NCBI RefSeq assembly: GCF_030291135.1
Contig: NZ_CP127409.1
Coordinates: 372,001 to 436,000 of the forward strand
Direction of reading: 5' to 3'
DNA: 64,000 nucleotides
From: Rhodanobacter thiooxydans
GTDB taxonomy: Bacteria > Pseudomonadota > Gammaproteobacteria > Xanthomonadales > Rhodanobacteraceae
Of the stretch, positions 40,839 to 50,848 are shown in pieces. The first letter of the stretch is position 1, and every line of letters begins with the position of its first letter. Both the position numbers and the translations under genes were made by a program. Under the pieces are notes generated by a model that saw only the letters and a program-made list of their open reading frames with translations, made no database searches and had not been told where the DNA came from.

Positions 40839-41621
40839 TCAGTGCGTGGGGTCGATGGCCGGGCAGCGAAGACGGGCCACCAGGGCGACGGAAAGACGGG
40901 CACGCGTACCGATTTGCGCCAGGGTATGTACGGGTCGATCCGGATGCTTGCGGTGGGCCTGGGTGATGCGGCGATCGTCCATGCAGGGATCGGCGCCATG
41001 ATCGAGCAAGGCTTGAACGATGTCGGCCTCGCCTTGCACCGTGGCCCACAGCAATACATCGGCCGTGCCGGTTGCCGGACGCGGTTTCGCATCGGCCTGG
41101 TGATGTAGCAGGACGTTCACCGTGGCGACGTCTCCGCATTCGACCGCGATGGACAGAGCCGGCCCCGACGTTCTCGCTGCCGCCTCGTCCACGGCTCCCG
41201 TTTTTTCGGCCATCCTGAACAGTTGCGGATCGAGCGCCTTCATCTGATCCATGGTGGCTTTGCCGAAATTGGGTATCTGCGCAACGGCGTTGGCATCCGC
41301 GCCATCGTAAAGAAGGGCATCGACCGTTCCAGACTGCCCGGCCCAGACGGCGGTGATCATGGCGGCTTGCCGCCAGCGCGAAGCATCTGCCGAAGGCATG
41401 GCGCGCAATTGCCTGCGGACTTCGTCGAGCTTGCCATCACCCGCATTCACCATGAGTCTGGCGATCTCGGGGGAGGCATTCATTGCGCCAAGCTGGTAAG
41501 CCTTCCGACCCATCGCGTTCCACTGGGAAGCACATGGCTGGGGCGGTATTGGCAGTCCGTCGGCAATGGCGCTGTTGACCAGCAACATCCCGAGCATGAT
41601 GAGCGCAAAGCGGACAAACAT
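40839..41621 (-). CDS. Exported ankyrin-repeat protein
   Basis: 260 residues. MFVRFALIMLGMLLVNSAIADG is a signal peptide. Downstream, two or three ankyrin-like repeats can be seen: SGTVDALLYDGADANAVAQ, DVATVNVLLHHQADAKPRPA and ADIVQALLDHGADPCMDDR. Ankyrin repeats mediate protein contacts; a partner is unknown. The start at 41621 opens with the signal peptide. The gene upstream of gshA on the same strand, 133 bp away. Confidence 0.82.
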   Translation of the reverse strand: MFVRFALIMLGMLLVNSAIADGLPIPPQPCASQWNAMGRKAYQLGAMNASPEIARLMVNAGDGKLDEVRRQLRAMPSADASRWRQAAMITAVWAGQSGTVDALLYDGADANAVAQIPNFGKATMDQMKALDPQLFRMAEKTGAVDEAAARTSGPALSIAVECGDVATVNVLLHHQADAKPRPATGTADVLLWATVQGEADIVQALLDHGADPCMDDRRITQAHRKHPDRPVHTLAQIGTRARLSVALVARLRCPAIDPTH

Positions 41622-41798
41622 TGAGTGGCATCCCTGTCCAAGCGTTGGCTGATTCCAGCCGAAATCGTCACAAGTCACAAGCCCGCGAGCAAGGGCCGAC
41701 CCGGAGTCGGCTTTTCATGATGTCACGTGCAGCGGACTCCCAACGCCATGCGGCCGAATGTATCCTGCGGCGGATCAGCCGCACCTCGCGCCGCGTCG

Positions 41799-42857
41799 TC
41801 AATGGGCGGAGTCGGGGAACCAGGCACGAAGTCGCCGTTTCAGTGATAGCGCCGGAGCCTCCACCGCGTGCCACGAGCACCATGCGGCCAGCAGGGTGAT
41901 GACGGCGGCCACGGCTGCCGTGGCCAGGTACGAAGGCGTCGCCGGCCACAGGTGCACGCTGAGCTGCTGCACGAAGTAGGCGTACAGATACGCGCCGTAG
42001 GACAGGTCGCCGAACCGGGCTGCGGAACGCAGGCCTGGCGTGGCTTGGTGTCCGAACCACAGGGTGAACGGCACCAGCACCGCCCATTGCGCCAGTCGTG
42101 CGTGTTGCAGCAGGGCGGCAGCCAGCAGGCAGGCCGCCACGGCAACCGCCACGATCAGGCGCCGCCGGCCGATCTCGACGGCGTACTGGCGCGCGCAGAC
42201 GCCGCCAAGGAAGAACGCCGTGTAGAAATAGCAGAGGTTGTCGAAGCTGTTGTCATGGGAGTGCCCGGGCAGCGTCTTGGCGTACATCACCGCGACCACG
42301 AGCAGCGCGAGCAGGCTGAAGATCCTCCGGCGCAGGCCGATGGCGCCAAGCACGGCGACATAGGCATAGCATTTCGCCTCCAGGGGTATCGTCCACCAGC
42401 TGCCATTGACCGCCGACAGGATGGCGTTGGCCGGCGTCGTGACGAATACGCCCGGCAGCGTGTAGTAGGCGCGCAACTGGGCATTGAAGGTGATGAAGCG
42501 GCGGGTCTCGCGGCCCAAGTACTCGTGCAGCGGCAAGGTGGTGAGCACAGCTCCGGCGACCACGATGACCAGCGTGGCGACGATCAGTGCAGGCCAGATG
42601 CGCAGGAACCGGCGCATGGCGAAACGCATGATGTGCGGGTCGTGGTACCAGCTCTCGGTGACCAGGTAGCCACTCATGGTGAAGAACATCGCGACCGCGA
42701 TCGAGCCGAGCGTCATGCCCTCGGCCAGCGTGGCTTCATGCAGGCCGAGCAGCACGAACTGGTGCGAGGCCAGCACCATCAGCGAGGCGACCAGCCGCAG
42801 CCCGTCGAAATTGTTGGCGTGTTCGCCGAATGGTGCGGAACGAGGGAGGTGGGTCAC
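41799..42857 (-). CDS. Acyltransferase 3 family (OafA-like) membrane protein
   Basis: 352 residues with about ten membrane helices. The N-terminal FDGLRLVASLMVLASHQF and FFTMSGYLVTESWYHD segments are the family's catalytic His and SGFL regions. Members O-acylate cell-surface glycans; the acceptor is unknown. The frame is open to a TTG at 42920, but that lies inside the T-tract of the rho terminator. GTG at 42857 with AGGA five bases upstream is the likelier start. Just downstream of rho on the same strand. Confidence 0.88.
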   Translation of the reverse strand: MTHLPRSAPFGEHANNFDGLRLVASLMVLASHQFVLLGLHEATLAEGMTLGSIAVAMFFTMSGYLVTESWYHDPHIMRFAMRRFLRIWPALIVATLVIVVAGAVLTTLPLHEYLGRETRRFITFNAQLRAYYTLPGVFVTTPANAILSAVNGSWWTIPLEAKCYAYVAVLGAIGLRRRIFSLLALLVVAVMYAKTLPGHSHDNSFDNLCYFYTAFFLGGVCARQYAVEIGRRRLIVAVAVAACLLAAALLQHARLAQWAVLVPFTLWFGHQATPGLRSAARFGDLSYGAYLYAYFVQQLSVHLWPATPSYLATAAVAAVITLLAAWCSWHAVEAPALSLKRRLRAWFPDSAH

Positions 42858-42911
42858 GAAGATCCTTTTCGCCGCCAAGCCGATGGCCCGGACATCGCCC
42901 GAAGTCACCGC

Positions 42912-42945
42912 CACAAACAAGCAGGGCCGGCGAGGCCGGCCCTGC
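42912..42945 (-). terminator. Terminator after rho
   Basis: Hairpin GCAGGGCCGGC-CTC-GCCGGCCCTGC, eleven pairs, ending a few bases after the rho stop. The following TTGTTTG tract is short. The hairpin lies in front of the acyltransferase gene and supports the later GTG start of that gene. Confidence 0.7.
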
Positions 42946-42948
42946 TCT

Positions 42949-44748
42949 TCAGCGCTTCATCGAATTGAAGAACTCGTCGTTGGACTTGGTGTTCTTCATC
43001 TTGTCGAGCATGAATTCCATCGCGGCCAGCTCGTCCATCGGGTGCAGCAGCTTGCGCAGGATCCAGATCTTGGCCAGCATGTCCGGCTCGATCAGCAAGT
43101 CTTCGCGGCGGGTGCCGGAGCGGTTGATGTCGATCGCCGGGTAGACGCGCTTCTCGGAGATGCGCCGGGACAGGTGCACTTCCATGTTGCCGGTGCCCTT
43201 GAACTCCTCGTAGATCACCTCGTCCATCTTGCTGCCGGTTTCGGTCAGCGCGGTGGCGATGATGGTCAGGCTGCCGCCCTCCTCGACGTTGCGCGCGGCG
43301 CCGAAGAAACGCTTCGGACGCTGCAGCGCGTTGGCGTCGACGCCGCCGGTGAGCACCTTGCCGGAGCTGGGGATCACGGTGTTGTAGGCACGCGCCAGGC
43401 GGGTGATCGAGTCGAGCAGGATGATCACGTCCTTCTTGTGCTCGACCAGGCGCTTGGCCCGCTCGATCACCATCTCGGCGACCTGCACGTGACGCACCGC
43501 CGGCTCGTCGAAGGTCGAGCTGATTACCTCGGCGCGCACGGTGCGGGCGATCTCGGTCACCTCTTCCGGGCGCTCGTCGATCAACAGCATGATCAGGTGC
43601 GCTTCGGGATGGTTGTACTGGATCGCCTGGGCGATGTTCTGCAGCATCATCGTCTTGCCGGACTTCGGCTGGGAGACGATCAGGCCGCGCTGGCCCTTGC
43701 CGATCGGCGCGATCAGGTCGAGGATGCGGCCGGTGATGTCCTCGCTCGAACCGTTGCCGCGCTCCAGCTTGAACGCCTTGCGCGGGAACAGCGGGGTGAG
43801 GTTCTCGAACAGCATCTTGTTCTTCGACGCCTCCGGCGGATCGCCGTTGATGTCGTCGACGCGCAGCATGGCGAAGTAGCGCTCGCCTTCCTTCGGGTGG
43901 CGCACGCGACCGGTGATGTAGTCGCCGGTGCGCAGGTTGAAGCGGCGGATCTGGCTGGGCGACACGTAGATGTCGTCCGGACCGGCCAGGTAGGACTCGT
44001 CGGCCGAGCGCAGGAAGCCGAAGCCGTCCTGCAGGATTTCCAGCACGCCTTCGGCCCAGATGCCGCCGCCGGAGCGGGCGTGCGCCTTGAGCACGTTGAA
44101 GATCACGTCCTGCTTGCGCGCGCGGGCGACGCCTTCGTACACGCCCAGCGACTCGGCGAACTCCAGCAGCTGCGGCGCGCGCATGCGCTTGAGTTCGGTG
44201 AGGTTGATCACCCGGTCGTTGCTGCCGGGATCGGCGTTGTCGTCGTCCACCGGCAGGCCGTTCGGGTTCGGACGCGGATGCTGCTGACGTCCCTGCTGCT
44301 GCGGGTTCGGGTTGCCGCCGCGCTCGTTGCGGCGGCGCCGGCCACGACCTTCGCGACCTTCACGGCCGCCATTGTTCGGGTTCTGGCCCTGGTTCGGGTT
44401 CTGCGCCTGGTTCGGGCTCTGCACCTGGCCCGGATTCGGCTGGGCTTGCGGTGAGTCCTGGTTCGGGGCGGACTGGGCAGTGAACTCGCGCGGCTCCTGT
44501 ACGGGGCGCGCTGCCGCCGGCAGGCTGGCCGCTACCGGTACCTGCGCTGCGGGAGCCGGCGTCGACGCCGGTGCTGGCGTGGCAGGGCTGTCGGCGGCCG
44601 TCGCCTTCCCGGCGCTCGCCGCCGCGATCGCGGCGGCCGTGCGGCGCGGCGCGCGGGGGCGCGGCTCGGGTTTGTTTTCGGCAACAGGCCTGGCGTCGGC
44701 GCCCGGGGCGTCGTTCGGGGTTCGGTTTTCGGTATCGGACACGGGCAA
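42949..44748 (-). CDS. rho: Transcription termination factor Rho with long disordered N-terminal extension
   Basis: 599 residues against about 419 in E. coli. The last about 420 match Rho: [23 protein letters not shown], the RNA-binding cold-shock-like fold with [15 protein letters not shown], Walker [11 protein letters not shown], and LIDERPEEV. The first about 178 residues are low-complexity: Ala/Pro-rich to about 95, then Gln/Asn-rich (96-128, 145-165) with an RG-rich basic stretch at 129-144. Similar insertions are known in other bacterial Rho proteins and affect condensation or RNA binding. The trxA gene lies upstream on the same strand. Confidence 0.96.
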   Translation of the reverse strand: MPVSDTENRTPNDAPGADARPVAENKPEPRPRAPRRTAAAIAAASAGKATAADSPATPAPASTPAPAAQVPVAASLPAAARPVQEPREFTAQSAPNQDSPQAQPNPGQVQSPNQAQNPNQGQNPNNGGREGREGRGRRRRNERGGNPNPQQQGRQQHPRPNPNGLPVDDDNADPGSNDRVINLTELKRMRAPQLLEFAESLGVYEGVARARKQDVIFNVLKAHARSGGGIWAEGVLEILQDGFGFLRSADESYLAGPDDIYVSPSQIRRFNLRTGDYITGRVRHPKEGERYFAMLRVDDINGDPPEASKNKMLFENLTPLFPRKAFKLERGNGSSEDITGRILDLIAPIGKGQRGLIVSQPKSGKTMMLQNIAQAIQYNHPEAHLIMLLIDERPEEVTEIARTVRAEVISSTFDEPAVRHVQVAEMVIERAKRLVEHKKDVIILLDSITRLARAYNTVIPSSGKVLTGGVDANALQRPKRFFGAARNVEEGGSLTIIATALTETGSKMDEVIYEEFKGTGNMEVHLSRRISEKRVYPAIDINRSGTRREDLLIEPDMLAKIWILRKLLHPMDELAAMEFMLDKMKNTKSNDEFFNSMKR

Positions 44749-44929
44749 TCCTCGCGGGGCGCCGTTGAATTACAGGAGGGAGGGTGTGCGTCGCGCGGAA
44801 GGCGCAAGGGGACAGGACTGTCCCGACGGACGCGATGAATCTAGCACCCGCCGCGTATCGGCGTAAAGCCTCGCGAGCCTGCCGGACGGGGCCGGGCAGG
44901 CGGCGGGCAGCGGGTTTGCAACGGGTGGA

Positions 44930-45256
44930 TCAGATGGCCTTGTCGATCATCTGGGTCAGCTGGCCTTTGCTGACGGCGCCGATCTGGGTCGCCTCTACCT
45001 TGCCGTTCTTGAACACCATCAGGGTCGGGATGCCGCGCACGCCATAGGCCCGCGGGGTCTGCTGGTTCTGGTCGATGTTGACCTTGACGATGCGCAGCTT
45101 GCCTTCGTACTGCTGGGCAATCTCGTCCAGCATCGGCGCGATGGCCTTGCACGGGCCGCACCATTCCGCCCAGAAATCCAGCAGCACCGGGGTTTCGGAT
45201 TTGAGCACCTGCTGTTCGAAGGCGTCGTCGTTCACATGGGTAATCAGGTCGCTCAC
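44930..45256 (-). CDS. trxA: Thioredoxin
   Basis: 108 residues, the standard thioredoxin length, with the active site WCGPC at residues 32-36 and cis-Pro in GIPTLMVF. Starts at GTG 45256, with GGAG seven bases upstream; the open frame extends further without family character. Located between rho and the divergent rhlB, the conserved gammaproteobacterial order. The 390 bp between trxA and rhlB hold no supported gene; it must carry both promoters. Confidence 0.96.
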   Translation of the reverse strand: MSDLITHVNDDAFEQQVLKSETPVLLDFWAEWCGPCKAIAPMLDEIAQQYEGKLRIVKVNIDQNQQTPRAYGVRGIPTLMVFKNGKVEATQIGAVSKGQLTQMIDKAI

Positions 45257-45646
45257 CGGGCATCTCCGTGGCTGGGGCCAGAACTGGCAGGTCGAAAACA
45301 ATGGGGTGGTCGGGACGGAAAAACAAGGAGTGACGACGGGCAGGGCCGTCATCGGCTACACTCAGGCGCCCACGAAGCGCGGGTTGAGCCGGAACAGGTC
45401 TTGCCAGGGCGGCAGACATTCATTCCAGCGCAACTCCGGGCACGATTCAAGGGTGACCTTCCGGGCCATCCGTCGGACCGCCGTCAAATCCGGCGTCGCA
45501 CGCCGCGGCGCGACCTTGTCGACCCCGAGATTGAACGCTTCGCTGCGCACCGCGCACCCGTCCTGCACCGTTTCGCGCCGATCTTCGGCCGCTGGAACGG
45601 GTGCAGCGCATCACGCCGCCGTCAGGCAAGGTTACCCATTCCGCAT

Positions 45647-47392
45647 ATGTCACAAACCGTACTCACCGACACTTTCTTCGCCAACTTCGATCTTCATCCG
45701 CTGCTGCAGCAGGGCCTGGACGACAGCGGCTTCACCCGCTGCACGCCGATCCAGGAAATGACCCTGGCGCCGGCGCTGGCCGGGCGCGACGTCGCCGGCC
45801 AAGCGCAGACCGGCACCGGCAAGACCTGCGCCTTCCTGGTCGCGCTGATGAACCGCCTGCTGACCACCCCGGCGGTGGCCGGGCGCAAGGATTCGGACCC
45901 GCGCGCACTGGTGATCGCGCCCACCCGCGAACTGGCGATCCAGATCGACAAGGACGCCAAGGCGATCGGGCGCCACACCGGCCTGCGCAGCGCACTGATC
46001 TACGGCGGCGTCGACTACGACAAGCAGCGCCAGCAGCTGAAGGACGGCTGCGACATCATCATCGCCACCCCCGGCCGCCTGCTCGACTACCACAAGCAAG
46101 GGGTTTTCAGCCTCAACAGCGTCGAGGTGATGGTGATCGACGAGGCCGACCGCATGTTCGACCTCGGCTTCATCAAGGACGTTCGCTTCATCTTCCGCAA
46201 GCTGCCGCCGCGCGAGCAGCGCCAGGTGCTGCTGTTCTCCGCCACGCTGAGCCATCGCGTGCTGGAGCTGGCCTACGAACACATGCACGAGGCCGAGAAG
46301 CTGGTGGTGGAGAGCGACAACGTCACCGCCGACAAGGTGCGCCAGCTGGTCTACTTCCCGGCCAAGGAAGAGAAGATGCCGCTGCTGCTGAACCTGATCG
46401 ACCGGCACCAGCCGTCGCGCAGCATCATCTTCGTCAACACCAAGGCCGCCGCCGAACGCATCACCGAGCGCGTCAAGCGCCACGGCTGCCGCGTCGGCGC
46501 GATCTCCGGCGACGTGCCGCAGCTGAAGCGGCAGAAGCTGCTGCAGCGTTTCCAGGACGGCCAGCTGGACATCCTGGTGGCCACCGACGTGGCCGCGCGC
46601 GGCCTGCACATCCCGGCGGTCAGCCACGTCTTCAACTACGACCTGCCGCACGAGGCCGAGGATTACGTGCACCGCATCGGCCGCACCGCGCGGCTCGGTG
46701 CCGAGGGCGACGCGATCAGCTTCGCCTGCGACCTGTACGCGATGTCGCTGCCGGACATCGAGGCCTACATCGGGCAGAGCATCCCGGTCGCGGCGATGGA
46801 GCCGGAACTGCTGGTGATGCCGAAGCCGCGCGCGATCGATGCCGAATTCGCCGCGAATGCCGCCGCTGACAGCGCCGCGTTCGGCGACGTGGTGCCGCCG
46901 CGGCCGGGCGAGAAGCCACGGCATGGCGGGGCCTCCGGTCGTGGCGGCGAGCGCGGCGGGAACAGCCGTGGCGCCGCGCGTCCACCGCGCGAACGCCGGC
47001 CGGCCGCGGTCGATGCCGCCGTCGTGACCGAGCAGCCGGTTGCCGTGGCCGTGCACAAGACCGACGCCGCCCCGGCAGCGGATGGCGGTACGTCCGCCGA
47101 GGGCGTGCGCAAGCCGCGTCGTCGTCGCGGTGGCCGCAATCGCCGCCGCGACGGTGCGCCGACCGATGGTGTGGAGACGACGGGTCACCAGCCCGCGGTT
47201 GCCGAGGGCAATCGCGCGCCGCGGGGCGAGCGTCGCCCGCCGCGCGAGCGCAACCCGGCCGAGTCCGCGGGCACCGGCCACAACCGGCCGTCGCGACAGG
47301 TTGCGGTGACCTCGGGCAAGGCCGTCGAGCATGCCCATCCGAAAAAGCCGGGCCTGTTTCGCCGGTTGACCCGGCTGTTTACCGGGCGCTGA
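45647..47392 (+). CDS. rhlB: ATP-dependent RNA helicase RhlB with extended basic C-terminus
   Basis: 581 residues against about 421 in E. coli. The DEAD-box core is complete: TRCTPIQ (Q motif), [38 protein letters not shown] and HRIGRTAR. After about residue 400 there is a long Arg/Gly- and Ala-rich tail with clusters such as [16 protein letters not shown], likely for RNA or degradosome binding. ATG at 45647 gives [15 protein letters not shown]. It is divergent from trxA-rho and followed by ftsE. Confidence 0.95.
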   Translation: MSQTVLTDTFFANFDLHPLLQQGLDDSGFTRCTPIQEMTLAPALAGRDVAGQAQTGTGKTCAFLVALMNRLLTTPAVAGRKDSDPRALVIAPTRELAIQIDKDAKAIGRHTGLRSALIYGGVDYDKQRQQLKDGCDIIIATPGRLLDYHKQGVFSLNSVEVMVIDEADRMFDLGFIKDVRFIFRKLPPREQRQVLLFSATLSHRVLELAYEHMHEAEKLVVESDNVTADKVRQLVYFPAKEEKMPLLLNLIDRHQPSRSIIFVNTKAAAERITERVKRHGCRVGAISGDVPQLKRQKLLQRFQDGQLDILVATDVAARGLHIPAVSHVFNYDLPHEAEDYVHRIGRTARLGAEGDAISFACDLYAMSLPDIEAYIGQSIPVAAMEPELLVMPKPRAIDAEFAANAAADSAAFGDVVPPRPGEKPRHGGASGRGGERGGNSRGAARPPRERRPAAVDAAVVTEQPVAVAVHKTDAAPAADGGTSAEGVRKPRRRRGGRNRRRDGAPTDGVETTGHQPAVAEGNRAPRGERRPPRERNPAESAGTGHNRPSRQVAVTSGKAVEHAHPKKPGLFRRLTRLFTGR

Positions 47393-47397
47393 GCCTG

Positions 47398-47430
47398 CCG
47401 GTCGCCGCGATGCGAATTCGCGGCGGCCGG
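47398..47430 (+). terminator. Possible hairpin at the end of rhlB
   Basis: A 13-pair stem CCGGTCGCCGCGA / TCGCGGCGGCCGG with one wobble pair directly after the rhlB stop. It is followed by AAGTCCG without a T-tract, so a Rho-dependent end or an mRNA-protecting hairpin is more likely than an intrinsic terminator. Confidence 0.4.
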
Positions 47431-47503
47431 AAGTCCGCACCTTGATGCCGGCTTCCCTTATCCTTGCCGCTGGTACGACGACACGCAGGCTCGGGGACGC
47501 TCG

Positions 47504-48181
47504 GTGATCCAGTTCGATCAAGTCAGCAAGCGCTACGAAGGCGGCCATGAGGCGCTCTCGCAGCTTTCGTTCGAGGTGCCGACCGGCGAGATGGCCTTCG
47601 TCACCGGGCATTCCGGCGCCGGCAAGAGCACCCTGCTCAAGCTGCTGGGGCTGATCGAGCGGCCCTCGCACGGCAGCATCAGCGTGGACGGCAGGAGCCT
47701 GGCGAAGATCCGCCACAGCGGCATCCCGAAGTGGCGCCGGCATCTGGGCATGGTGTTCCAGGACCATCGCCTGTTGCTGGATCGCAGCGTGTTCGCCAAC
47801 GTCGAACTGCCGCTGGTGATCGGCGGCATCGCCCGCGCCGAACGCGCCCGGCGCGTGCGCGCGGCGCTGGAGAAGGTCGGCCTGCTCGCCTACGAGCGGC
47901 AACTGCCGGCGACGCTGTCCACCGGCGAGCAGCAGCGCGTGGGCATCGCCCGCGCGATCGTGGCGCGTCCCAGCCTGCTGATCGCCGACGAGCCCACCGG
48001 CAACCTCGACCCGCAGTTGGCGGTGGAGATCATGGGCCTGTTCGGCGAGTTCCAGCAGGTCGGCACCACCGTGCTGATCGCCAGCCACGACCTGCCGCTG
48101 ATCAAGCGCATGAAGAAGCGCGTGATCGTGCTCGACCACGGCCGCCTGGTGGCCGACCTGGCCGCGCAGGAGGTGCTGTGA
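47504..48181 (+). CDS. ftsE: Cell division ATP-binding protein FtsE
   Basis: 225 residues. ATPase of FtsEX, which at the septum activates EnvC and amidases. Walker A GHSGAGKST, signature LSTGEQQRVGIARA and Walker B LLIADEPTGNLD are intact. Starts at GTG 47504, preceded by GGGGA. Its stop overlaps the ftsX start, so the two are coupled. Confidence 0.95.
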   Translation: MIQFDQVSKRYEGGHEALSQLSFEVPTGEMAFVTGHSGAGKSTLLKLLGLIERPSHGSISVDGRSLAKIRHSGIPKWRRHLGMVFQDHRLLLDRSVFANVELPLVIGGIARAERARRVRAALEKVGLLAYERQLPATLSTGEQQRVGIARAIVARPSLLIADEPTGNLDPQLAVEIMGLFGEFQQVGTTVLIASHDLPLIKRMKKRVIVLDHGRLVADLAAQEVL

Positions 48182-49158
48182 ACACGTCGCCGGAAACCTT
48201 GCACGTGCCCGCGGATGCGCCGCAGCGCAACGTCCACAGCCGCGGCAACCGCTTCGCCAGCTGGCAGGAACATCATCGCTGGAGCGCGGCGTCCAGCCTG
48301 CGCCGGCTTGCCTCGCGTCCGTTCGGCAGCTTGCTCACCATCGCGGTGATGGGCCTGGCGCTGGCCCTGCCGCTGGCGTTCTACCTGCTGCTGGGCAATG
48401 TGCAGCAGCTCGGTCATGCGCTGGGCCAGAGCCAGGCGATCAGCGTGTTCCTGCAGCCGGGCCAGACCGCGTCGCAGGTACAGCTGCTCGCCCGGCAGCT
48501 GGGCGAGCGCCCCGAAGTGGCCGCGGTGGTGGTGAAGACGCCGCAGCAGGGCATGGACGAATTGGCAAAGATGCAGGGCTTCTCCGGCGCGCTGCAGACG
48601 CTGGACGACAACCCGCTGCCGTACGTGCTGCAGTTGCAGCCGCGGGCGGGGGTGAGTGCGCACGCGCTGGAGCAACTGGTGGCCGACGTGCGCACCCTGC
48701 ACAGCGTCGACCTGGTGCAGGACAGCGGCAACTGGCGGCAGCGGCTGGATGCCCTGCTCGGCGTGGGCAACCGCGTGGTGCTGGTGCTGGCTTCACTGCT
48801 GGCGCTGGCGGCGCTGCTGGTGGTCGGCAACACGATCCGGGTGGACATCGCCAGTCGCAGCGAGGAGATCGGCGTGCTGCTGGTGGTCGGCGCCAGCGGT
48901 GCGTTCGTGCGCCGGCCTTATCTGTACGCGGGGATCTGGTATGGCTTGTTCAGCGGCATCCTGGCTGCATTGCTGGCGGTGCTGATCGAGCTGGCGCTGG
49001 CCGCACCGGTGGCGCAGTTGAGCCAGGCTTATGACGGCAGGCTGCAGGTCGGCGGCCTGCCGCCGTGGCTGCTGCTGGCGGTGCCGCTGGTGGCGGCGGC
49101 ACTGGGCTGGCTGGGCGCGCGACTGGTCAGTGCGTGGCAATTGCGCAAGGCCGTGTGA
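48178..49158 (+). CDS. ftsX: Cell division protein FtsX
   Basis: 326 residues with four membrane helices: one after residue about 50, a large periplasmic loop, then three C-terminal helices with LALAALLVVGNTIRVDIASR and GVLLVVGASGAFVRRP (a coupling pattern). Starts at GTG 48178, overlapping ftsE by four bases (GTGA), with an ideal AGGAGG five bases ahead. The partner of EnvC encoded 11 kb downstream. Confidence 0.94.
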   Translation: MNTSPETLHVPADAPQRNVHSRGNRFASWQEHHRWSAASSLRRLASRPFGSLLTIAVMGLALALPLAFYLLLGNVQQLGHALGQSQAISVFLQPGQTASQVQLLARQLGERPEVAAVVVKTPQQGMDELAKMQGFSGALQTLDDNPLPYVLQLQPRAGVSAHALEQLVADVRTLHSVDLVQDSGNWRQRLDALLGVGNRVVLVLASLLALAALLVVGNTIRVDIASRSEEIGVLLVVGASGAFVRRPYLYAGIWYGLFSGILAALLAVLIELALAAPVAQLSQAYDGRLQVGGLPPWLLLAVPLVAAALGWLGARLVSAWQLRKAV

Positions 49159-49298
49159 TGGTCTTGCGCCGCAGTGACGTGAATCGCAGCCGCCGGAGCC
49201 GGATCCGGTGCACTATCCCCAGTTGCAGCGGGTGCAGGGGGTGCCCCCGCAGATTCATCGGCGAAGGACAGCCACGGGTCAGGTGGGTGAACTAGGCA

Positions 49299-50141
49299 AT
49301 GAGTACGAATATCAGCAGCCGTCTGCTGACCGATGCGCCGCGGGTGCTGGTGGTCGACGGTTCGCGCGTGGTGCGCCAGTTGATCACCCGCGTGTTGCAG
49401 GCCGAACTGCCGGGGGTCGAGGTGGTCGGCTGCGGCAGCGGCGCCGAGGCGCAGCAGGTGCTCGGCGAGGGCGTGTTTGATTTCATCACCATCGCGCTGC
49501 GCCTGCCCGACATGGACGGGCTGGAGCTGGCGAAGTTCGTGCGCGAGTCGGCGCCACAGATCTACGTGCCGATCGTGGTGGTGTCCGGCGACGTCGAGGA
49601 TCGGCTGCATCGGCGCACGCTGGGCGAGCACGTCACCGACTATTTCGACAAGGCGCTGGGCTTCCAGGCGCTGGCCGAGTTCATCCGCGGCTACGTCAGC
49701 ACGCAGACGGCGGCGGAAGGCACCGTGCTGTATGTCGAGGACAGTCGCGTGGTGGCGCTGGCGACCCGCCGCATGCTGGAGAAGATCGGCCTCACCGTGC
49801 GTCACGTGGTCAGTGTGGAGGATGCGCTGGCGATGCTGGAGACGGATCGCGCGCTGGGTTGGGTCGGCGCCGACGTGGTGCTCACTGACGTCAGCCTGAA
49901 GGGTGAACTCACCGGCGGCGACCTGCTCAGGCAGATCCGTGGCGAGTTCGGCTACGGCAAGGGCCGGCTGCCGGTGCTGGTGATGACCGGCGACGAGAAC
50001 CCGGCCAACCAGGCCGCGCTGATCAAGGCCGGCGCCAACGACCTGGTCGAGAAGCCGGTCGAGGAAAAACTGCTGGTGACCAAGCTGCTGTTCCAGCTGC
50101 GCGTGGCCAGGCACCTGCGCGAACACGCCGCCGAGGCATGA
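49299..50141 (+). CDS. Tandem receiver-domain response regulator, first receiver degenerate
   Basis: 280 residues with two receiver domains and no output domain. In the second, the acidic pair E147-D148, the phosphoacceptor D197 (DVVLTDVSL), T230 and the lysine in VEKPVEEK are present. In the first, the acceptor position in [14 protein letters not shown] is alanine (A66), although D20 and the switch SGD remain, so it cannot be phosphorylated in the usual way. It may bind a partner. It lies between ftsX and ung; its stop overlaps the ung start by four bases (ATGA). Confidence 0.9.
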   Translation: MSTNISSRLLTDAPRVLVVDGSRVVRQLITRVLQAELPGVEVVGCGSGAEAQQVLGEGVFDFITIALRLPDMDGLELAKFVRESAPQIYVPIVVVSGDVEDRLHRRTLGEHVTDYFDKALGFQALAEFIRGYVSTQTAAEGTVLYVEDSRVVALATRRMLEKIGLTVRHVVSVEDALAMLETDRALGWVGADVVLTDVSLKGELTGGDLLRQIRGEFGYGKGRLPVLVMTGDENPANQAALIKAGANDLVEKPVEEKLLVTKLLFQLRVARHLREHAAEA

Positions 50142-50848
50142 GCGACGCGGCGCAGATCCGGCTGGAACCGTCGTGGAAGGCGCGCATCGGCGATTACCTC
50201 TTGCGCCCCGAGATGCAGGCGCTGGCCGCCTTCCTGCGCGCGGAGAAGCAGGCTGGCAAGCGGATCTATCCGCCCGGCCCGGAGATCTTCGCGGCGTTCG
50301 AACACACACCGTTCGACGTGGTGCGGGTGGTGATCCTGGGCCAGGATCCGTACCACGGCCCCGGCCAGGCGCACGGCCTGTGCTTCTCGGTGCGCCCCGG
50401 TGTGCGGGTGCCGCCGTCGCTGGACAACATCTTCAAGGAAATCCAGCGCGACCTCGGCATCGCGCGCCCCGACCACGGCTGCCTCACGCCGTGGGCCGAC
50501 CGCGGCGTGCTGCTGCTCAACAGCGTGCTGACGGTGGAGGAAGGCCATGCCGGTGCGCATCAGGGCAAGGGTTGGGAAGGCTTCACCGATGCGGCGATCG
50601 ACGCCTTGAACCGCGAGCGCGAGGGGATCGTGTTCCTGCTGTGGGGCAGCTACGCCCAGCGCAAGGGGCAGCTGATCGACGGCCGCAAGCACTGCGTGCT
50701 GAAGAGCGTGCACCCGTCGCCGCTGTCGGCGCACCGCGGCTTCCTCGGCTGCGGGCATTTCTCCGCCGCCAACCGCTACCTGGAAAGTCGCGGTCAGTCG
50801 CCGATCGACTGGTCGCTGCCGACGCGGGCTTCACTTCCCGCCGGTTGA
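50138..50848 (+). CDS. ung: Uracil-DNA glycosylase
   Basis: 236 residues. Removes uracil from DNA. The catalytic water-activating motif GQDPYHG and the minor-groove loop [11 protein letters not shown] are intact, with [11 protein letters not shown] and [11 protein letters not shown] between. ATG at 50138 overlaps the response-regulator stop. The 3' end overlaps the convergent thiD gene by about 55 bp. Confidence 0.96.
   Translation: MSDAAQIRLEPSWKARIGDYLLRPEMQALAAFLRAEKQAGKRIYPPGPEIFAAFEHTPFDVVRVVILGQDPYHGPGQAHGLCFSVRPGVRVPPSLDNIFKEIQRDLGIARPDHGCLTPWADRGVLLLNSVLTVEEGHAGAHQGKGWEGFTDAAIDALNREREGIVFLLWGSYAQRKGQLIDGRKHCVLKSVHPSPLSAHRGFLGCGHFSAANRYLESRGQSPIDWSLPTRASLPAG

Noticed and set aside
42858-42920. 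N-terminal extension of the acyltransferase to a TTG start.
   Set aside because: The extension lies in the T-tract and hairpin after rho, and a well-placed AGGA exists before the GTG at 42857.
45650-48139. An open frame of over 800 codons on the minus strand opposite rhlB and ftsE.
   Set aside because: Both plus-strand genes have complete motifs; the minus-strand translation looks like a shadow.
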